Shown here piece by piece: positions 45,711-57,047 of a stretch of DNA of 64,000 nt (position 1 is the stretch's first letter; every line of letters starts with the position of its first letter). The position numbers were made by a program, and so were the translations under genes. The DNA is from Tubulanus polymorphus (lineage: Eukaryota > Nemertea > Palaeonemertea > Tubulaniformes > Tubulanidae): the NCBI RefSeq assembly GCF_964204645.1, contig NC_134026.1:15642650-15706649 (forward strand), written 5' to 3'. Below the pieces are notes generated by a model. That model was not told where the DNA came from, ran no database searches, and saw only the letters and a list, made by a program, of their open reading frames with translations.

Positions 45711-47870
45711 AATGTTCATTTAGTCATAGAAATCCATTGCCTTTTTGGAGTTTCTGTAATAATATTTGTTCTGCCCTAATTTTTATTACTGTATGAACCA
45801 ATGATATGCTTTGTAAATATGATGTAATAAAATAAATTTGAATTAAATTTGAACATGAGAATCAAGCATAACTTGTGTTTTTTCAACTTGTCTTACTTGT
45901 CTTTTGTTAACAGTTCCAGAGTTTCAATTACAATCAAATCCAAATTTGCTAAAAAGTACATAGGACTAAATGAAATGAACGGTTAGTTACTGCAAACCTA
46001 TTCCAGTGTTATGTCGATCGTGTTGAATCACTTTCCTTGAGTTGAAAGAATCAGATCTTCTATGGTACAATATCGGTCGAAGAGAGATATATGGTGTTGA
46101 CTGTCCTTGACCATCTAACTTCATGCATTTGACATTGGAATCAGCATCATACCCATTTGAACTGCAAAATATTCATACAACATGAAAACCTACAGGACAT
46201 GTATACAGTATTAATCAAACTTTCACCGATGTTGGATATTTGAATGAACATTAGGTTTATTTCAGTACTCTAAAGCAGGAAATAATAAGCCCAATCAATA
46301 GGCCCTATTCCCATTGGAACAATTATATAATGCGTACAGCTGTATCGTACACTTATCAGTCAAGAATGGAGAAATCGGTATACCAAACCTACGAACAGCA
46401 AAATGTACAGGCCTACAATGATTTCTGGTAATACAAGCCGTGACCACATGAACGTTTTGGTTTGACTATTAATGTCAGCAGGTCAGAGAAGGCCTGGCCA
46501 AACTTAATCACATGGCTCAAATCAATTAGCATTTCTGCGTGTGAATATTTCACTGTATTGTTTTAAAAATAGGCCTATCGAGTGAATTAGTACATAGACT
46601 GAATTAGACTTTAGGCTAGTCCTGACCAAATCCTATCCATATTATCATGGCACCAGTTATAGTAACATCACTGTAGGGCCGACGAGAGGGAAAAAGTTGT
46701 GTTTGTAGTACATAGGCATGGTAGGCTTGTCGTACTCACTTAATACTTAAAACGCTGTTGTTACCTGTACGTGACTGTACGGTGATTTCTACAGGTTAGC
46801 CATATGTGAGTACATATGGAGTACATATACATATGGAGCATGCGCGTTTGCAGATTATAGGAACTCACGTACAGCGTTTTTAGGGAACTCACGTACCGTT
46901 AACCTGTGGATATCACCGTACAGTCACTGGCACGTACGGGTAACAACTTCGTACTTAAAAAATGGTATTGGCTACTAGGAACTCACGTACGGCGTTAGTA
47001 GGGAACTCACGTACGGTTAACCTGTGGATATCACCGTACAGTCACGTACGCGTTACAATTTCGTACTTAAAATGGTATTGGCTTCTATATAATAGGCCTA
47101 TAGACAAATAAATACCGGTAGGCTTTCTTATAACCTTAGCTTCCACACTTCACAACCGAACCAACTGACCAACCAGTAGTATATTTAGTCCCAGTACGCA
47201 CCAACCGGCACAGGCCTAACACTGTTTGTCAACTGTGTGTACCGTTGTAGGCTATCGATAATCACCTGATACTTCTCTGTCGTTTGTTTTCTCTCTCTGA
47301 GACGAAGACGAACGTAATTCTAGTAGCCTTCCGCGACTCAACGACCTTGATTTAAACTTGATCAATTCAAAGTGTGTTTATTGACGCTTTTGGTTACATG
47401 AACTGATCAGCAATATACTTAAATAAAATAACCGGAATAACAAGAAATCAAAAATATTAAAGAGGTAACAAACAAATGCCCGTAAACCTGTCAGACACGC
47501 GAACGCCCGACTCGTAAACTCTTGGACTCGGACCCGCTGAGCAATAAATTCATAAAATTGACTTTGAAATTGATTGTGGAGAAGAGAGGGAATTATTCGA
47601 TAGCTCTTCCTCGAAAAGAAGAGAGAAATATCGGTAAGAAAACACAACATGGCTACTAATTGAACGGAGCCAAATTTCCGATGTTTACGGCTCGACAGTG
47701 CCTTTATAACGTGGATTTATCAAAATTCCCATGCAGTATCTGGAGATTGAAGTGAGCTGAAGGACATCATACGGATTGTATCGGCGACAGCGGTAAGGTA
47801 AGGAAACCTTTACACTTTTAACAAAAACTATGTGGAAAAGGGAAAAAAAAATAATAATAATCACGCGAAT
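45711..47870. other. Inner part of the 4.24-kb insertion, no recognisable gene
   Basis: No domain-bearing frame. A ~118-bp unit with GGAACTCACGTACGG and CCGTACAGTCAC repeats in tandem at 46858-46975 and 46976-47085, with an inverted relative at 46735-46795, forming a fold-back block. The last ~160 bp match the element fragment at 59962-60125 in opposite orientation. Confidence 0.5.
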
Positions 47871-47907
47871 TTCAATAGGGTTTTCTGTGAAGAAACAGAA
47901 AACCCTA

Positions 47908-48120
47908 ATAACAAAACATGTGGTTGATAAACATATAGAATTTCAAGATTATATAAAGTGTTTATATAACTCAATTGTAATGAAACATAAAATGAATTGT
48001 TTAAGATCAGAAGATCACGAGATGTACATTAATGAACTTGAAAAAACTAGTTTGAATCCATTTGATGATAAAAGGCATATTTTAGATGATGGTATAAAAA
48101 CATTACCTTATGGCCATTAA
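47908..48120 (+). pseudogene. polB: Polinton DNA polymerase B, copy 2, C-terminal end
   Basis: Resumes after the insertion with HVVDKHIEFQDYIKCL and ends LNPFDDKRHILDDGIKTLPYG, matching copy 1. The stop at 48118-48120 overlaps the convergent 31-residue frame. Confidence 0.88.
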
Positions 48121-48212
48121 AACATAAAATCAATATCATCATACTCGAAATCACTATTGGCTTCTTCATTTTCATTTAATTGTTCTTGTATAATTTGTTT
48201 AGGTTCTTCCAT
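48117..48212 (-). CDS. Tiny acidic ORF, 31 residues
   Basis: MEEPKQIIQEQLNENEEANS followed by an acidic end. It opens at an ATTAAATG box immediately after the stop of the minus-strand zinc gene and meets polB tail to tail. Too short to assign. Confidence 0.35.
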   Translation of the reverse strand: MEEPKQIIQEQLNENEEANSDFEYDDIDFMF

Positions 48213-49441
48213 TTAATTTTTCTCATTTAAATAACGTGTTATATTATTCCACATTTCATCTCGCTCTCTTTGCTTCTTTTTGTTTGTTAATTCATCAAAT
48301 GGAATTATAATATCTATGTTTAAATAATTTACAATCTTATTTAAAAAGAATTCATAATTAATTTGTTATTCTATTTTCCAAATGATACATTTATATTTGT
48401 TTAAATATTTTTTTTAATATTTTCCATATCTTCTTCTGTTAATTTAGGTTTTTCATAATAATCGTTAAATAATAAATATAAATACATTTTCTTTTGTTTT
48501 GTGTTAAATGTTGACGGAATAATTGTTTTTATAATATCTTTTTTAGTTATTTCACCATTTTTATTTTCTATTATTTTCATTTTTTCAAGCCATTGCATAT
48601 ATTCTGGTGTATGATCTTCTATAGAAAATATTTTAAAAATTTCATCTAGATAATTTGATTTTGGATCTATGAGAAAATTTCTAGTTTTTTCTTCACCCCA
48701 TAAATTCTTTTGCCATCCACAATCAACACAAAATAACACAGTACCTTCTTGTCTTAAGGTCGCATAACTACATGGTGGACATTTTCGTTTATAATTTATT
48801 GGTAATAGATCTTCATTAAGCTCTTGGTATTTTCTTACGTTTTCTTTATGTTTTATTGTTCTATTATGTAGATTTGAATTACTTGTTGTAATAATCAATT
48901 TACAATATTTACAATAATATGTTTTTCTTGTTAATTCATTATATTGTTTTTCTAACTTTTCAACTGTTTCTTTATTATCTGGTAACGTTTTCTCATATTT
49001 TATTTTTTCTAATAAACTATTTTTTCTTTCATTGAATTCAGTTTCAAATTTATTAGAAATTTTATCTATATGTACTTTACGAAATTGATGATTCTCCCAA
49101 TCTTCTATATTTTCAGGGCTGTATTTTATTCGACAAGGCTCGCAGAAATGATCTTTTATATTATCCTTATCATGGAATAAGAAAGGTCTTTTCCAAATAA
49201 TTTCATGTTCAACTTCAACAGAATTACTATTACTTTCATTACTATCAACATTAGCCGTTGCGCCATTAATTTTACACTTCTCTGAATGTTTTTTAACATA
49301 ATTTCTTGAGAATAATTTATTACATTTTGGGCAGTTTAGTTTAGGGGGTTTATAATTTTCTTCATGTTTTTTCATATATCGAGCAATATTACTTTTTCTT
49401 AGAAGTTCATCACAAATTTCACATGCTATCTTCTCATCCAT
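48213..49441 (-). pseudogene. Minus-strand zinc-finger/zinc-ribbon protein, possible VLTF3-like late transcription factor
   Basis: A 346-residue frame to 48401, with homologous-looking text in a shifted frame to a stop at 48213. N-terminal CX2C fingers (C7/C10, C37/C40, C100/C103), a coiled helix (~130-172), a CX2CX11HX5H finger (C177, C180, H192, H198) like that at the polB N-terminus, and a zinc ribbon (C221, C224, C238, C241). A downstream FDELTNKKKQRERDEMWNNI segment recalls the C-terminal pattern of VLTF3-type viral late transcription factors. The ribbon and the end pattern support this only weakly; a generic zinc protein is the alternative. Opens at TTAATAAATG. Confidence 0.4.
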
Positions 49442-49509
49442 TTATTAAGGACAAATTTTATTAAAATTAATTTTTAGTGATGAGCGGTAATTTTTTTATG
49501 CTATAAATA

Positions 49510-49690
49510 ATGGTAGAATTAAAAGAATAGAGAATATATGTTGATTCTAGAAAACTTACAAATTATAAATCACATAATTTACTAGTACAATTAGATAGAT
49601 AATTTAAGAATTGTGTTGATTTAAAATTAGTAAATATAAGTTTATGTAACTCATTTTACAATATATCGGATAAACTGATGAACATAGAAT
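49510..49690 (+). pseudogene. Remnant of the virion-type gene of copy 1 (12479-13237)
   Basis: The first ~180 bp are nearly identical to copy 1 (VDSRKLTNYKSHNLLVQLDR) with stops at codon 7 and after DR. The rest of this gene and the next two genes of copy 1 are deleted. Confidence 0.75.
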
Positions 49691-49700
49691 CCTTTTGTAA

Positions 49701-49719
49701 TTTTTTTGTTAAATAAATG
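49701..49719 (+). promoter_or_regulatory. T7 run plus TTAAATAAATG start box
   Basis: Survives next to a deletion junction and still precedes an intact gene; ATG at 49717. Confidence 0.6.
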
Positions 49720-50139
49720 GCTTCTGCAATTATAACTATTATAGGATCGGCAATTGTTAACGCTTTAGCATTTACTGGTGGTGGTTATTTATTTAAGCAT
49801 ATTGATAAAAATGGATCATTAACAGAACAAAAAAGACATAACTTAGCATTAGAGAAATATAATAAAGCAGCAGAAGAATATAGAGAAAAGAGACAAAACT
49901 ATATGGATTATATTAACAAGGAATTATATGATCAGAAGATTTCACATAGAGATTTTCAATCAGTCGATGATGCAATGAGTTTATATAACGCGGTAACCAA
50001 TAAAGAAAAATTACATCTATACAAACCTAAATTATCAGATTTTTATACCCCAAGTAAAGAACAGAAGAAATATGAAATAATATGGATTTTAGGTGGAACA
50101 GTTGTTGTTATATTTGTAGCATATAAATTTACTAATTAG
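49717..50139 (+). CDS. Conserved Polinton membrane-associated protein, 140 residues
   Basis: Intact. A Gly/Ala-rich hydrophobic start (IVNALAFTGGGYLFKHI), a KRHNLALEKYNKAAEEYREK amphipathic helix, a DAMSLYN block, PKLSDFYTPS, and a C-terminal membrane helix (WILGGTVVVIFVAYKF). I recall the ALAFxG...KRHDLALE...LSDFYxPS pattern from unannotated proteins beside capsid-type genes in cnidarian and other animal Polinton-type elements, so it is probably a conserved virion membrane or scaffold protein. Function is not established. Confidence 0.7.
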   Translation: MASAIITIIGSAIVNALAFTGGGYLFKHIDKNGSLTEQKRHNLALEKYNKAAEEYREKRQNYMDYINKELYDQKISHRDFQSVDDAMSLYNAVTNKEKLHLYKPKLSDFYTPSKEQKKYEIIWILGGTVVVIFVAYKFTN

Positions 50140-50142
50140 TAA

Positions 50143-50161
50143 TTTTTTTTCTAAATAAATG
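50143..50161 (+). promoter_or_regulatory. T8 run plus CTAAATAAATG start box
   Basis: Three bases after the TAG of the previous gene; ATG at 50159. Confidence 0.6.
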
Positions 50162-50593
50162 AAAGGTAAAGTTGATAATATTGATATCATTCCTCGTGAT
50201 ATAAATAAAACTAAATTAAAAACAAATTTAGAAAAACAAATATTAGAATTTGAAAGTGACTTAAAGATAAAAAAGAAAAAATATTTAAAAAGTAAAATTA
50301 TATATTATTTGATTATAAGTGGTTCGGTTACAATTAGTTCTGTAATAACATTTCTAGCAATATTCAGTCCATTAACACCTTTAGCTATATCAATTGGTGT
50401 GTTAGGATTAAGTTCAAGTGTTTTAACCGGTATAAGTTCAAAATTAAATATAAAAAGTAATAAAGAAAAAATTAAAACTAATATAAAAGAAATTAATAAA
50501 TTAAAGAATACACTAGATTATATAATAAGTTTAAATGGTCATATAACAGTTGAAGAACAAGATAAATTATTAAAAGAATTAATAAATTATTAA
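50159..50593 (+). CDS. Conserved Polinton two-helix membrane protein, 144 residues
   Basis: Charged N-terminal helix (KQILEFESDLKIKKKKYLKS), a helical hairpin in the membrane (~residues 43-85: YYLIISGSVTISSVITFLAI, then SPLTPLAISIGVLGLSSSVL), then a second charged helix with EINKLKNTLDYIISLNGHIT. The layout fits a small virion or membrane-remodelling protein. Copy 1 has the same gene with one nonsense codon. No enzyme motif. Confidence 0.65.
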   Translation: MKGKVDNIDIIPRDINKTKLKTNLEKQILEFESDLKIKKKKYLKSKIIYYLIISGSVTISSVITFLAIFSPLTPLAISIGVLGLSSSVLTGISSKLNIKSNKEKIKTNIKEINKLKNTLDYIISLNGHITVEEQDKLLKELINY

Positions 50594-50611
50594 TTTTTTA
50601 TTATATAAATG
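50594..50611 (+). promoter_or_regulatory. T6 run plus ATATAAATG start box
   Basis: Directly after the stop codon of the preceding gene; ATG at 50609. Confidence 0.6.
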
Positions 50612-50857
50612 GGGTTTCCAAAAGCCTTCCAATATGATAAATCACATGAATATTATAAATATAATACTCCAGCAATAGATTTTAGTAACATGATAATATA
50701 TAAAAATTTAGTTTACCCTTCATTGATTAATTTAGAAATTTATGTTACTGAAACAAACTATTTTATTTCTAAAATGGAAAATATATTTAATACATATGAA
50801 GTTACTTTTACTCGAGATGAATATAATATATATAAAGTAAAATCTAATATGAAATAA
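50609..50857 (+). CDS. Hypothetical Polinton protein, 82 residues
   Basis: Intact short frame (MGFPKAFQYDKSHEYYKYNT) with no recognised motif. Its stop and the start of the next gene overlap in TAATG, a tight arrangement that suggests co-transcription. A truncated relative ends copy 1 at 14737-14815. Confidence 0.55.
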   Translation: MGFPKAFQYDKSHEYYKYNTPAIDFSNMIIYKNLVYPSLINLEIYVTETNYFISKMENIFNTYEVTFTRDEYNIYKVKSNMK

Positions 50858-51919
50858 TGGCAGAATCAATTAAATTTTGCTGTTCATTGTGCAACAGCTG
50901 GTTGTGGTGTAAGTTGGCATGATCACTTGAATAACTTAGATAAAAATTTGAAATATTCTGATTTAAAATTCATTCATACAATATTTAGATTTCATGTATA
51001 CTTTCAAATTAGAATTATATTAAATGAATTAGAATGCCCTTTACCTGGATCAAAATATTTTAAAGAATTGGATAATAATATTAATCTATCTAAGTTTTAT
51101 AAAATATGTAATGAATTTAATATAAATATTAATTTCGATTTTAGAGCGCATGGTAGATTACATGGCGTTGGTGAAGAGTATGAAATAAAAAGAATTGATT
51201 ATATGCATAGAATTTCAGCTTATCATAATTATAGAATTGATAATAATAATGGTTGGGTTTATTTTATTGAATCTTATAGTGAAGGATTTACAAAACCTGG
51301 TATACAAAGAATAAATCAATCAATTAGAACTTATTTGATATGTATTTTAGGTGCGCAAGTTGAAACAAGATCACCAATAGTTGGAAATAATAGTACTTCA
51401 TTTGATGCGCAGAAACAATTTAAAGTATTATTTGAAGATTCCATTCATAATGATAAAAATAGATCGATTCCAGAAAACATTGTAAGATATCAAAATTATT
51501 TAGATAAATCTCATGTAAGACTAAATTATTGTATAGGCCCTAATCTATTAATTATTTCTAATGATTTAGTATTAAAGATGGGAAATATAATTGGTTATAA
51601 TAATCTAATTAAAGCTGCAACAATAAATAATTCAATTGGATTAAGTGATATAAATAAAAAGATTATTACTGCTCCAAAATTAATGGAAGGTGAAAAAAAT
51701 AAAAAACATATTCAATCAACAGAAACTAAAACTAATAATATTAAATTAAATAATGATTCCAAAATAAAAGATTACAATACTACAGAAAATATTAAAACTG
51801 ATAATATTCAACATGATATAATTAAAACTGATAATGATAATAAATCCCATGAAAATACTAAATTAGCTTTAACTTGTATAGGAATTGTTATAGGAGGAAT
51901 ATTATATTTTAAATTTTAA
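50857..51919 (+). pseudogene. Conserved Polinton virion protein with C-terminal membrane anchor, one frameshift
   Basis: ATG at 50857 followed by MAESI; an extra A near 50872 shifts the frame, after which the 330-residue frame from 50927 is open. Recognisable blocks: FAVHCATAGCGVSWHDHL just after the shift, FRFHVYFQIRIIL, YFIESYSEGFTKPGIQRINQ, GAQVETRSPIVGNN and IGYNN. A Lys/Asn-rich linker leads to a membrane helix (LALTCIGIVIGGILYFKF). I recall the FAVxCAxxxCGVS...FRFHVYY pattern from animal Polinton-type elements, probably a structural protein; its exact role is not known. Confidence 0.6.
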
Positions 51920-51938
51920 TTTTTTTATTATATAAATG
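51920..51938 (+). promoter_or_regulatory. T7 run plus TATAAATG start box
   Basis: The T run directly follows the stop codon of the preceding gene; ATG at 51936. Confidence 0.6.
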
Positions 51939-54624
51939 GATGTAGAAGGTGGAGAAGATATTGGAATGGATAATTTTGATGAACCTGGCATAACTGATGA
52001 ACAACAACCTGATTTTAGTGAACCAAGTTTTAATGACGGTAATGAGCCTGAATATAATAATAATTTAAATATGCCTGATTATATTAAAAATGCAGAATCA
52101 CAATTAAATCCTGAAAATTTAGACCCAGATTTAGTAAAACAAGATTTAAATAATTTAAACAAAATACCTAAATTAAAACATATAATTGAAAATTCTGAAT
52201 TTAATATAAATGATGAAGCCGTTGGACCTTTGGCAGATAAATTAAAATTTTTAGATAATGGTAAATGGTATTATCGTTTGAAAGGTGATTATTATATTGA
52301 TATCACTAATCAAAGGACAAAACTAAAAAAAATATTAGCGGAATCAACTTTGAAAAATTTAGAAACATTTAGAATTAAGAGAATAAGTAATATTAATGAA
52401 ATAACTGATGTTACACAAAAAGAAAGAGATGATAATATGGACGTATTTAAACAAAGAATTAATGAATTATTTGAAATAATCAAAAAGAAATCAGAAACAG
52501 AAACAACTTCTGAACAGAATATAACTTCCAAAACTAGTAAACATAAATCAAATAAAGTTCCAATTGAAAAACTTTTACCGAATGGATTAATTGATGCAAC
52601 AGATCAACAATTAGAAGATTTAAATAATATATTTTCTGTTGAAGCAATAAGAGAAATTAAAAGTATAAGACTTGCATCTGATAAAATTGCGCATGATAAA
52701 AATATAAGAGATTTTAAAATTAGAACTTTAGAAAAAGAATTAACTGATAAATATAAAGAAATAGAACAATTAAAGTCTGATTTAGATCATCAAGTAATTG
52801 ATGAAATAGAATATAGGAAAAAAGAATTACGTTTAGAAAAAGAAAAAGATGATTTAGAATATAACATACAATTACAAAAAGAAGAAATTAAATTATTATT
52901 AAAATCATATGATTATAATATTAATAGATTAAAAGTTATTTTTAAAGATTTGTTGATTAAACCAAATTCTGAAATATCATTGAAAGATAGAATAAAGTTA
53001 TTATTGATGGGTTTCGTCGTCAGACGAACCCATCTATGGCATCGTCGTCATGTCTGTCTGTCTGTCCGTCTGTGGATGTTTCTTTATGACACGATTTAAG
53101 CTGTTTGTGTGGACCGACAATTCTGTAATTTCACACAGGTATTCTCTACTTGATGTAGATGGTGCAGCTTGGTTTATATTTGATTCCGATGGTTATAAGT
53201 GCTCTAATATGGTTAAAAGATAATTAACGTTACTCGCTAGTTCAAGCCGCTGTATAGCGCGTTGCTACGACGACGCTCGATCAACATACTTGTACTCGCT
53301 GTGTAATACTGAACACGTATATACCTGTAGATATTGATCGTACTAGCACCGGTTTTAGATAGCCCGCGCTGATCGGTCTTAACACTTCTCGGAAATGCTG
53401 TGCTAAATGCTGAGAGGCCGAATCTATGCGCAATCATTTATTGGGCTCGTCACATTTGATAGTGAATGGATAAATAACCGGTGTCAATGACGGTCGCTAC
53501 TCCCCATCATTTTAACTCAGTATAAGAAATAATTCTTTCGAGTTTTTTTTTCAATCCCCGAAGTTGTTGTTACTATGTTGACCTCGCCGTTTTATAAGCT
53601 TACCGATGATTCTTCTAGTATTTTCAGGGTCACAAGACATGACGAAGTCGCAAAGTTTTGTACAAATTTCACGAAACAAACAATTATTTAGGCGGCATCT
53701 GATCTATTGATTAATTATGATAAATAATGTTTATTTCATTAAAAATTGGTTTTATTCAAACACTACTTTCATCGCACATAGCGTGATCGGTAGGCCCTAC
53801 TATTCTACGGTAGGCCATGGACTCTTTCATGTGGTAGGCCTATTACAAATGATACAATCCGCGTGTCCGTGAATAAGTGACACGTGGTGGGGCGGGTTGT
53901 GAGGAGCATCGAAACTAATCCATCACAAATAATAGATAGAAAACAATACCTTAAGAGGTTAACTTTTATTAACATCATTACCAAATCAAAACCTGCACAT
54001 CCTATCATAAATAGAAATTCTAAGAATTTATTTCAAAGAATAATAAATTACGTCTAAATATTGGGATTCGAACTCGTAGCATCGATTCAGGTGCCTTTCC
54101 CAAAGCGGGTATCCCGCGGGGAAAACCCATTACTATTTATATCGAGAATCGCCTTTTTGACAGCGAGTTCGGTGAATGAAACAGAAACAATTACACAGAA
54201 ACCCATCATGGAAAGTTTCTTACTGGTTTAAATTAGACGGAATAACAATTCTTTCAATTCTAACAGCTGTAACTATGTTATTTACAACAATTGGTTTGCA
54301 ATATCAAATGCTTTAAAATCTACTCCTACTCAAAATAAACCGGATAAACCCCCGAATGATAATAATTCCATACAAGATAAAGTTGAAGATGGTTTAAAGA
54401 AATTAGCAAAATATTTATGGGAACTATCTAAAAAATCTGCTGCAGCATTACCAGGAATTATTGCATCAATTGTTGGTTTTATATTGAAATCGGCTGGGAA
54501 TATTCTTAACTTTGCTGCTGAACATATTATTTTATTTTTAATTACAGTTGTAAGTGCTATTATTTTTGGGTTAGTGAATATGATATCAAAAAGATATCAA
54601 GAAAAAATAATAAAAAATAAATAA
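51936..54624 (+). pseudogene. Coiled-coil plus membrane-helix Polinton protein, split by an insertion
   Basis: The first part (51936-53005) has an acidic Asn/Pro-rich start, NGKWYYRLKGDYYIDIT, and a long coiled coil (~residues 240-340). A transposon (53006-54207) is inserted cleanly between TT and A of a Leu codon, and the frame resumes as WKVSYWFKLDGITILSILTA. A one-base loss near 54295 shifts the frame. The end contains two membrane helices (LPGIIASIVGFILKSAGNIL and ILFLITVVSAIIFGLVNMI) before KNK-stop at 54624. Probably a virion scaffold or membrane protein; unnamed. Confidence 0.65.
53006..54207 (+). mobile_element. Hairpin-ended insertion, family II (~1.2 kb)
   Basis: Starts with GATGGGTTTCGTC/GACGAACCCATC, an almost perfect hairpin, and ends ACAGAAACCCATC, repeating one arm: the same asymmetric design as families I and III. 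A TCTGTCTGTCTGTCC tract follows the hairpin. A reversed B-box-like GGATTCGAACT (~54064) suggests a tRNA-derived piece inside. No transposase frame. Empty-site reconstruction shows no target duplication. Confidence 0.75.
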
Positions 54625-54628
54625 TTAA

Positions 54629-54647
54629 TTTTTTTGTTAAATAAATG
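54629..54647 (+). promoter_or_regulatory. T7 run plus TTAAATAAATG start box of the capsid-like gene
   Basis: Lies a few bases after the previous stop; ATG at 54645. Confidence 0.6.
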
Positions 54648-55892
54648 AGTGGGAGTTATATAAGACCTTCTAAGATTTCTAGAATATCTAATGCTATTAA
54701 AGCAGAAAGATCACATCATATAATTACACATAATCCTTCAAATATTAATCCCGATGAAACTTTATATGTTAGAATTCCTAGATTAACACAAAATACTTTT
54801 TATGTTCCAAATAGTACTTATTTATCAGCCGATATAAAAGTAACTGGTCATGATAATAATTATGTTGTTGATAATGTTGGGAGATATTTGATTAAAAAAT
54901 TAACTATAAAGATTGGTCCAGAAACAGTTTTCTCATTAGATGATTATAATTCATTTATGCATTATAAAGATTTATGGTTAACTAAAGAAAATAGAAATAA
55001 TATGATATTTCAGGGTATTCAATCGGAAAACCATAATAAATTAAGATCTGAAGCCAATAATGCAGTAGTAACTAATGCTGTAGATAATTTGATAAAAAAG
55101 ATTTATGGAAGCAAATATAAAATTCCTTTAGACTTTGAATTGATAAATAATAATGCACCTTTATATAAATATGTAAGTCAAGAAGATATTATATTTGAGA
55201 TAACATTTGCTCCTGTAAATGAAATTGTATTATCTAGCGTTGTTAAAGATATGGGTTATAAATTATCAAATATATGATTAGAATATGACACAGTAACTAA
55301 TGAAAATATTGCTAGCACAATTCAAACTCAATACAATCAAGGATTTTCATTATTATATGATTATATTGATAAATTTAAAACTGTAACTATTAATGCAAAT
55401 GATGAAATAATTAATGAGAATATTAACTTCCCAAGAAGATCTATTAAAGGTATATTAATATTTTTTACCATTGCAACATATTCTAATGGTGCAATTAAGG
55501 TAGATAATTATTATAATCATGAAATAACAAAAGTAGAAATAACTATCGAAGGAATAGCAAATAAAATATTTTGTCAAGGAATGAGAATGATAGATCAGTG
55601 GCCAGAAATTAGAAAACATTTTATGAATGAAAAAGTAAAATCATTTGAAAATTGTAATATTTATCAAATTGATTATTATACCGGCAATAAATATGCATTA
55701 TGGTTAGATTTTAGAACAACAGAGGATAATTCATTACATGGTTCTGGGAAAAAACTACAGAACACAAAAGATGGAATACAATTATTCATGAAAAAGAAAA
55801 AAGGAAGCTTAAATTTTAAAATGCATATTTATATTATATCTGACGCACAATTAAATATTGTAAATTCACAATTAGATAGTATTCAATATTAG
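54645..55892 (+). pseudogene. Capsid-like (jelly-roll type) Polinton structural protein, one nonsense codon
   Basis: A single frame of 415 codons broken only by TGA at 55275-55277. Beta-rich pattern: LYVRIPRLTQNTFYVPNSTY, LIKKLTIKIGPETVFSLDDY, and an IxSE...KLR helix before YGSKYKIPLDFEL. The second half has NFPRRSIKGILIFF, KVEITIEGIANKIFCQGM and a conserved HIYIISDAQLNI end. I recall this two-part pattern in many animal genomes beside Polinton-type polymerases, and its length and position before the integrase and ATPase fit a double jelly-roll capsid protein. Structural proof is lacking. Confidence 0.6.
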
Positions 55893-55922
55893 AAATATAA
55901 AGTTAAAATTAACGATATATAA

Positions 55923-57047
55923 ATGGGCGGTAAAAAAAACTCCTAATACTAAAGAACAATATTTAAGAAATTTATATTACAACCCTGAGAGTTCGGTTGC
56001 TTATTCTTCTACTAAAAATATATGGCGTCAAGTAAAACAACATAAATTATATAAGATAATCCCACAAAATTTAGTTAAATATAAAGATATAAATGAATTT
56101 ATGTTAGAACAACCAACATACAAAACACATAAAAAATTTGTTAGAAAATATAAAACACGTAAAACTATGGTAAGTTATGTAGATCAACAGTGGCAAGGAG
56201 ATTTAATTCATATGAAAAATGTTAAGAAAGATAATGATGATTATTGGTGGATATTGAATATAATTGATATTTTTAGTCGTTATGTATGGAGTTTCCCACT
56301 TTATAGAAAAGATCCTGTACAAACATCAAATGTTTTAAGAAAATTTCTTTCGGATGACAAACTAAAACCAGAAAAAATACAATTTGATGATGGAAAAGAG
56401 TTTGATAATTCACTTGTTCATGAACTCTTAGATAATCATAATATTAAATATTTTTCAACAAAATCGGATAAAAAAGCAGCAGTTGTTGAACGATTTAATA
56501 GAACATTAAGAACAAGAATGTGGAAATATTTTACAGCAAATAATACTTTTAAATGGATTGATGTTTTACCAAAATTGATAGAAGGATATAATAATTCTTA
56601 TCATTCTTCTATTGGAATGAAACCTATTGATGCTAGAAAACCTGAAAATGCTGAAATTGTTTGGAATAATTTATATGGAGCATTTCTTGTAGAGGATTTT
56701 GGTGAACCTAAATTTAAAGTTGGTCAAAATGTTAGAATCTAAGTATAAAAAGATATTTGACAAAGGATACGATCGAAATTTTACTAGGGAAATATATAAA
56801 ATAAAAAAGGTAATAACAACAAAACCATATGTCTATAAATTAGAAGATTTAGATGGTGAAGACGTTGATGGCTACTTTTACGAAGAAGAATTAAGTTTAA
56901 CTTCTGAAAATCTAGAACAAGAATATAAAATTGAAAGCATTAAAAACAAAAACTATTAAAAGAAAAAAATATTCTTTAGTAAAATGGGTTGGATGGCCAG
57001 ATAAAGTTAATGAATGGATATTATCAAGTAAAATTAAAAATATATAA
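55923..57047 (+). pseudogene. int: Polinton DDE integrase with chromodomain, several frameshifts
   Basis: Retrovirus-type integrase that inserts the element DNA. ATG at 55923 (MGGKK), with a frameshift in the A run at 55932-55938. The N-terminal part has YYNPESSVAYSSTKNIWRQV. The core has catalytic Asp in WQGDLIHM, Asp in QFDDGKEF and Glu in AVVERFNRTLR. FKVGQNVRI (56738) is frameshifted against the SH3-like end (KGYDRNFTREIYKI, DLDGEDVDGYFYEEEL). A further shift near 56938 leads to a chromodomain-type end (YSLVKWVGWPDKVNEWI). Stop at 57045 abuts the ATPase start. Confidence 0.9.

Larger units (their letters stand above)
43671..47907 (-). mobile_element. Hairpin-ended insertion (Helentron-like) in copy 2 polB, ~4.24 kb
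   Basis: Comparison with copy 1 polB shows the insertion interrupts GGA/ATAAC text cleanly at an AA/TT dinucleotide, without a visible target duplication. In minus orientation it starts with a 13-bp hairpin (TAGGGTTTTCTGT/ACAGAAAACCCTA, 47876-47907) followed by an (ATT)n tract, and ends ACAGAAAACCCGTCATCGCT then GCTTTGCAGC (43671-43705). The end repeats one arm of the hairpin, an asymmetric terminal structure like that of Helentrons. No Rep/helicase frame was seen. It contains other nested elements. Confidence 0.75.

Noticed and set aside
47378..47650. 90-residue minus-strand frame rich in Phe/Leu
   Set aside because: Low complexity, no conserved motif, lies inside a non-autonomous insertion.
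53006..53099. C-terminal tail FVVRRTHLWHRRH of the coiled-coil gene
   Set aside because: It is transposon sequence; empty-site comparison shows the frame continues at 54208.
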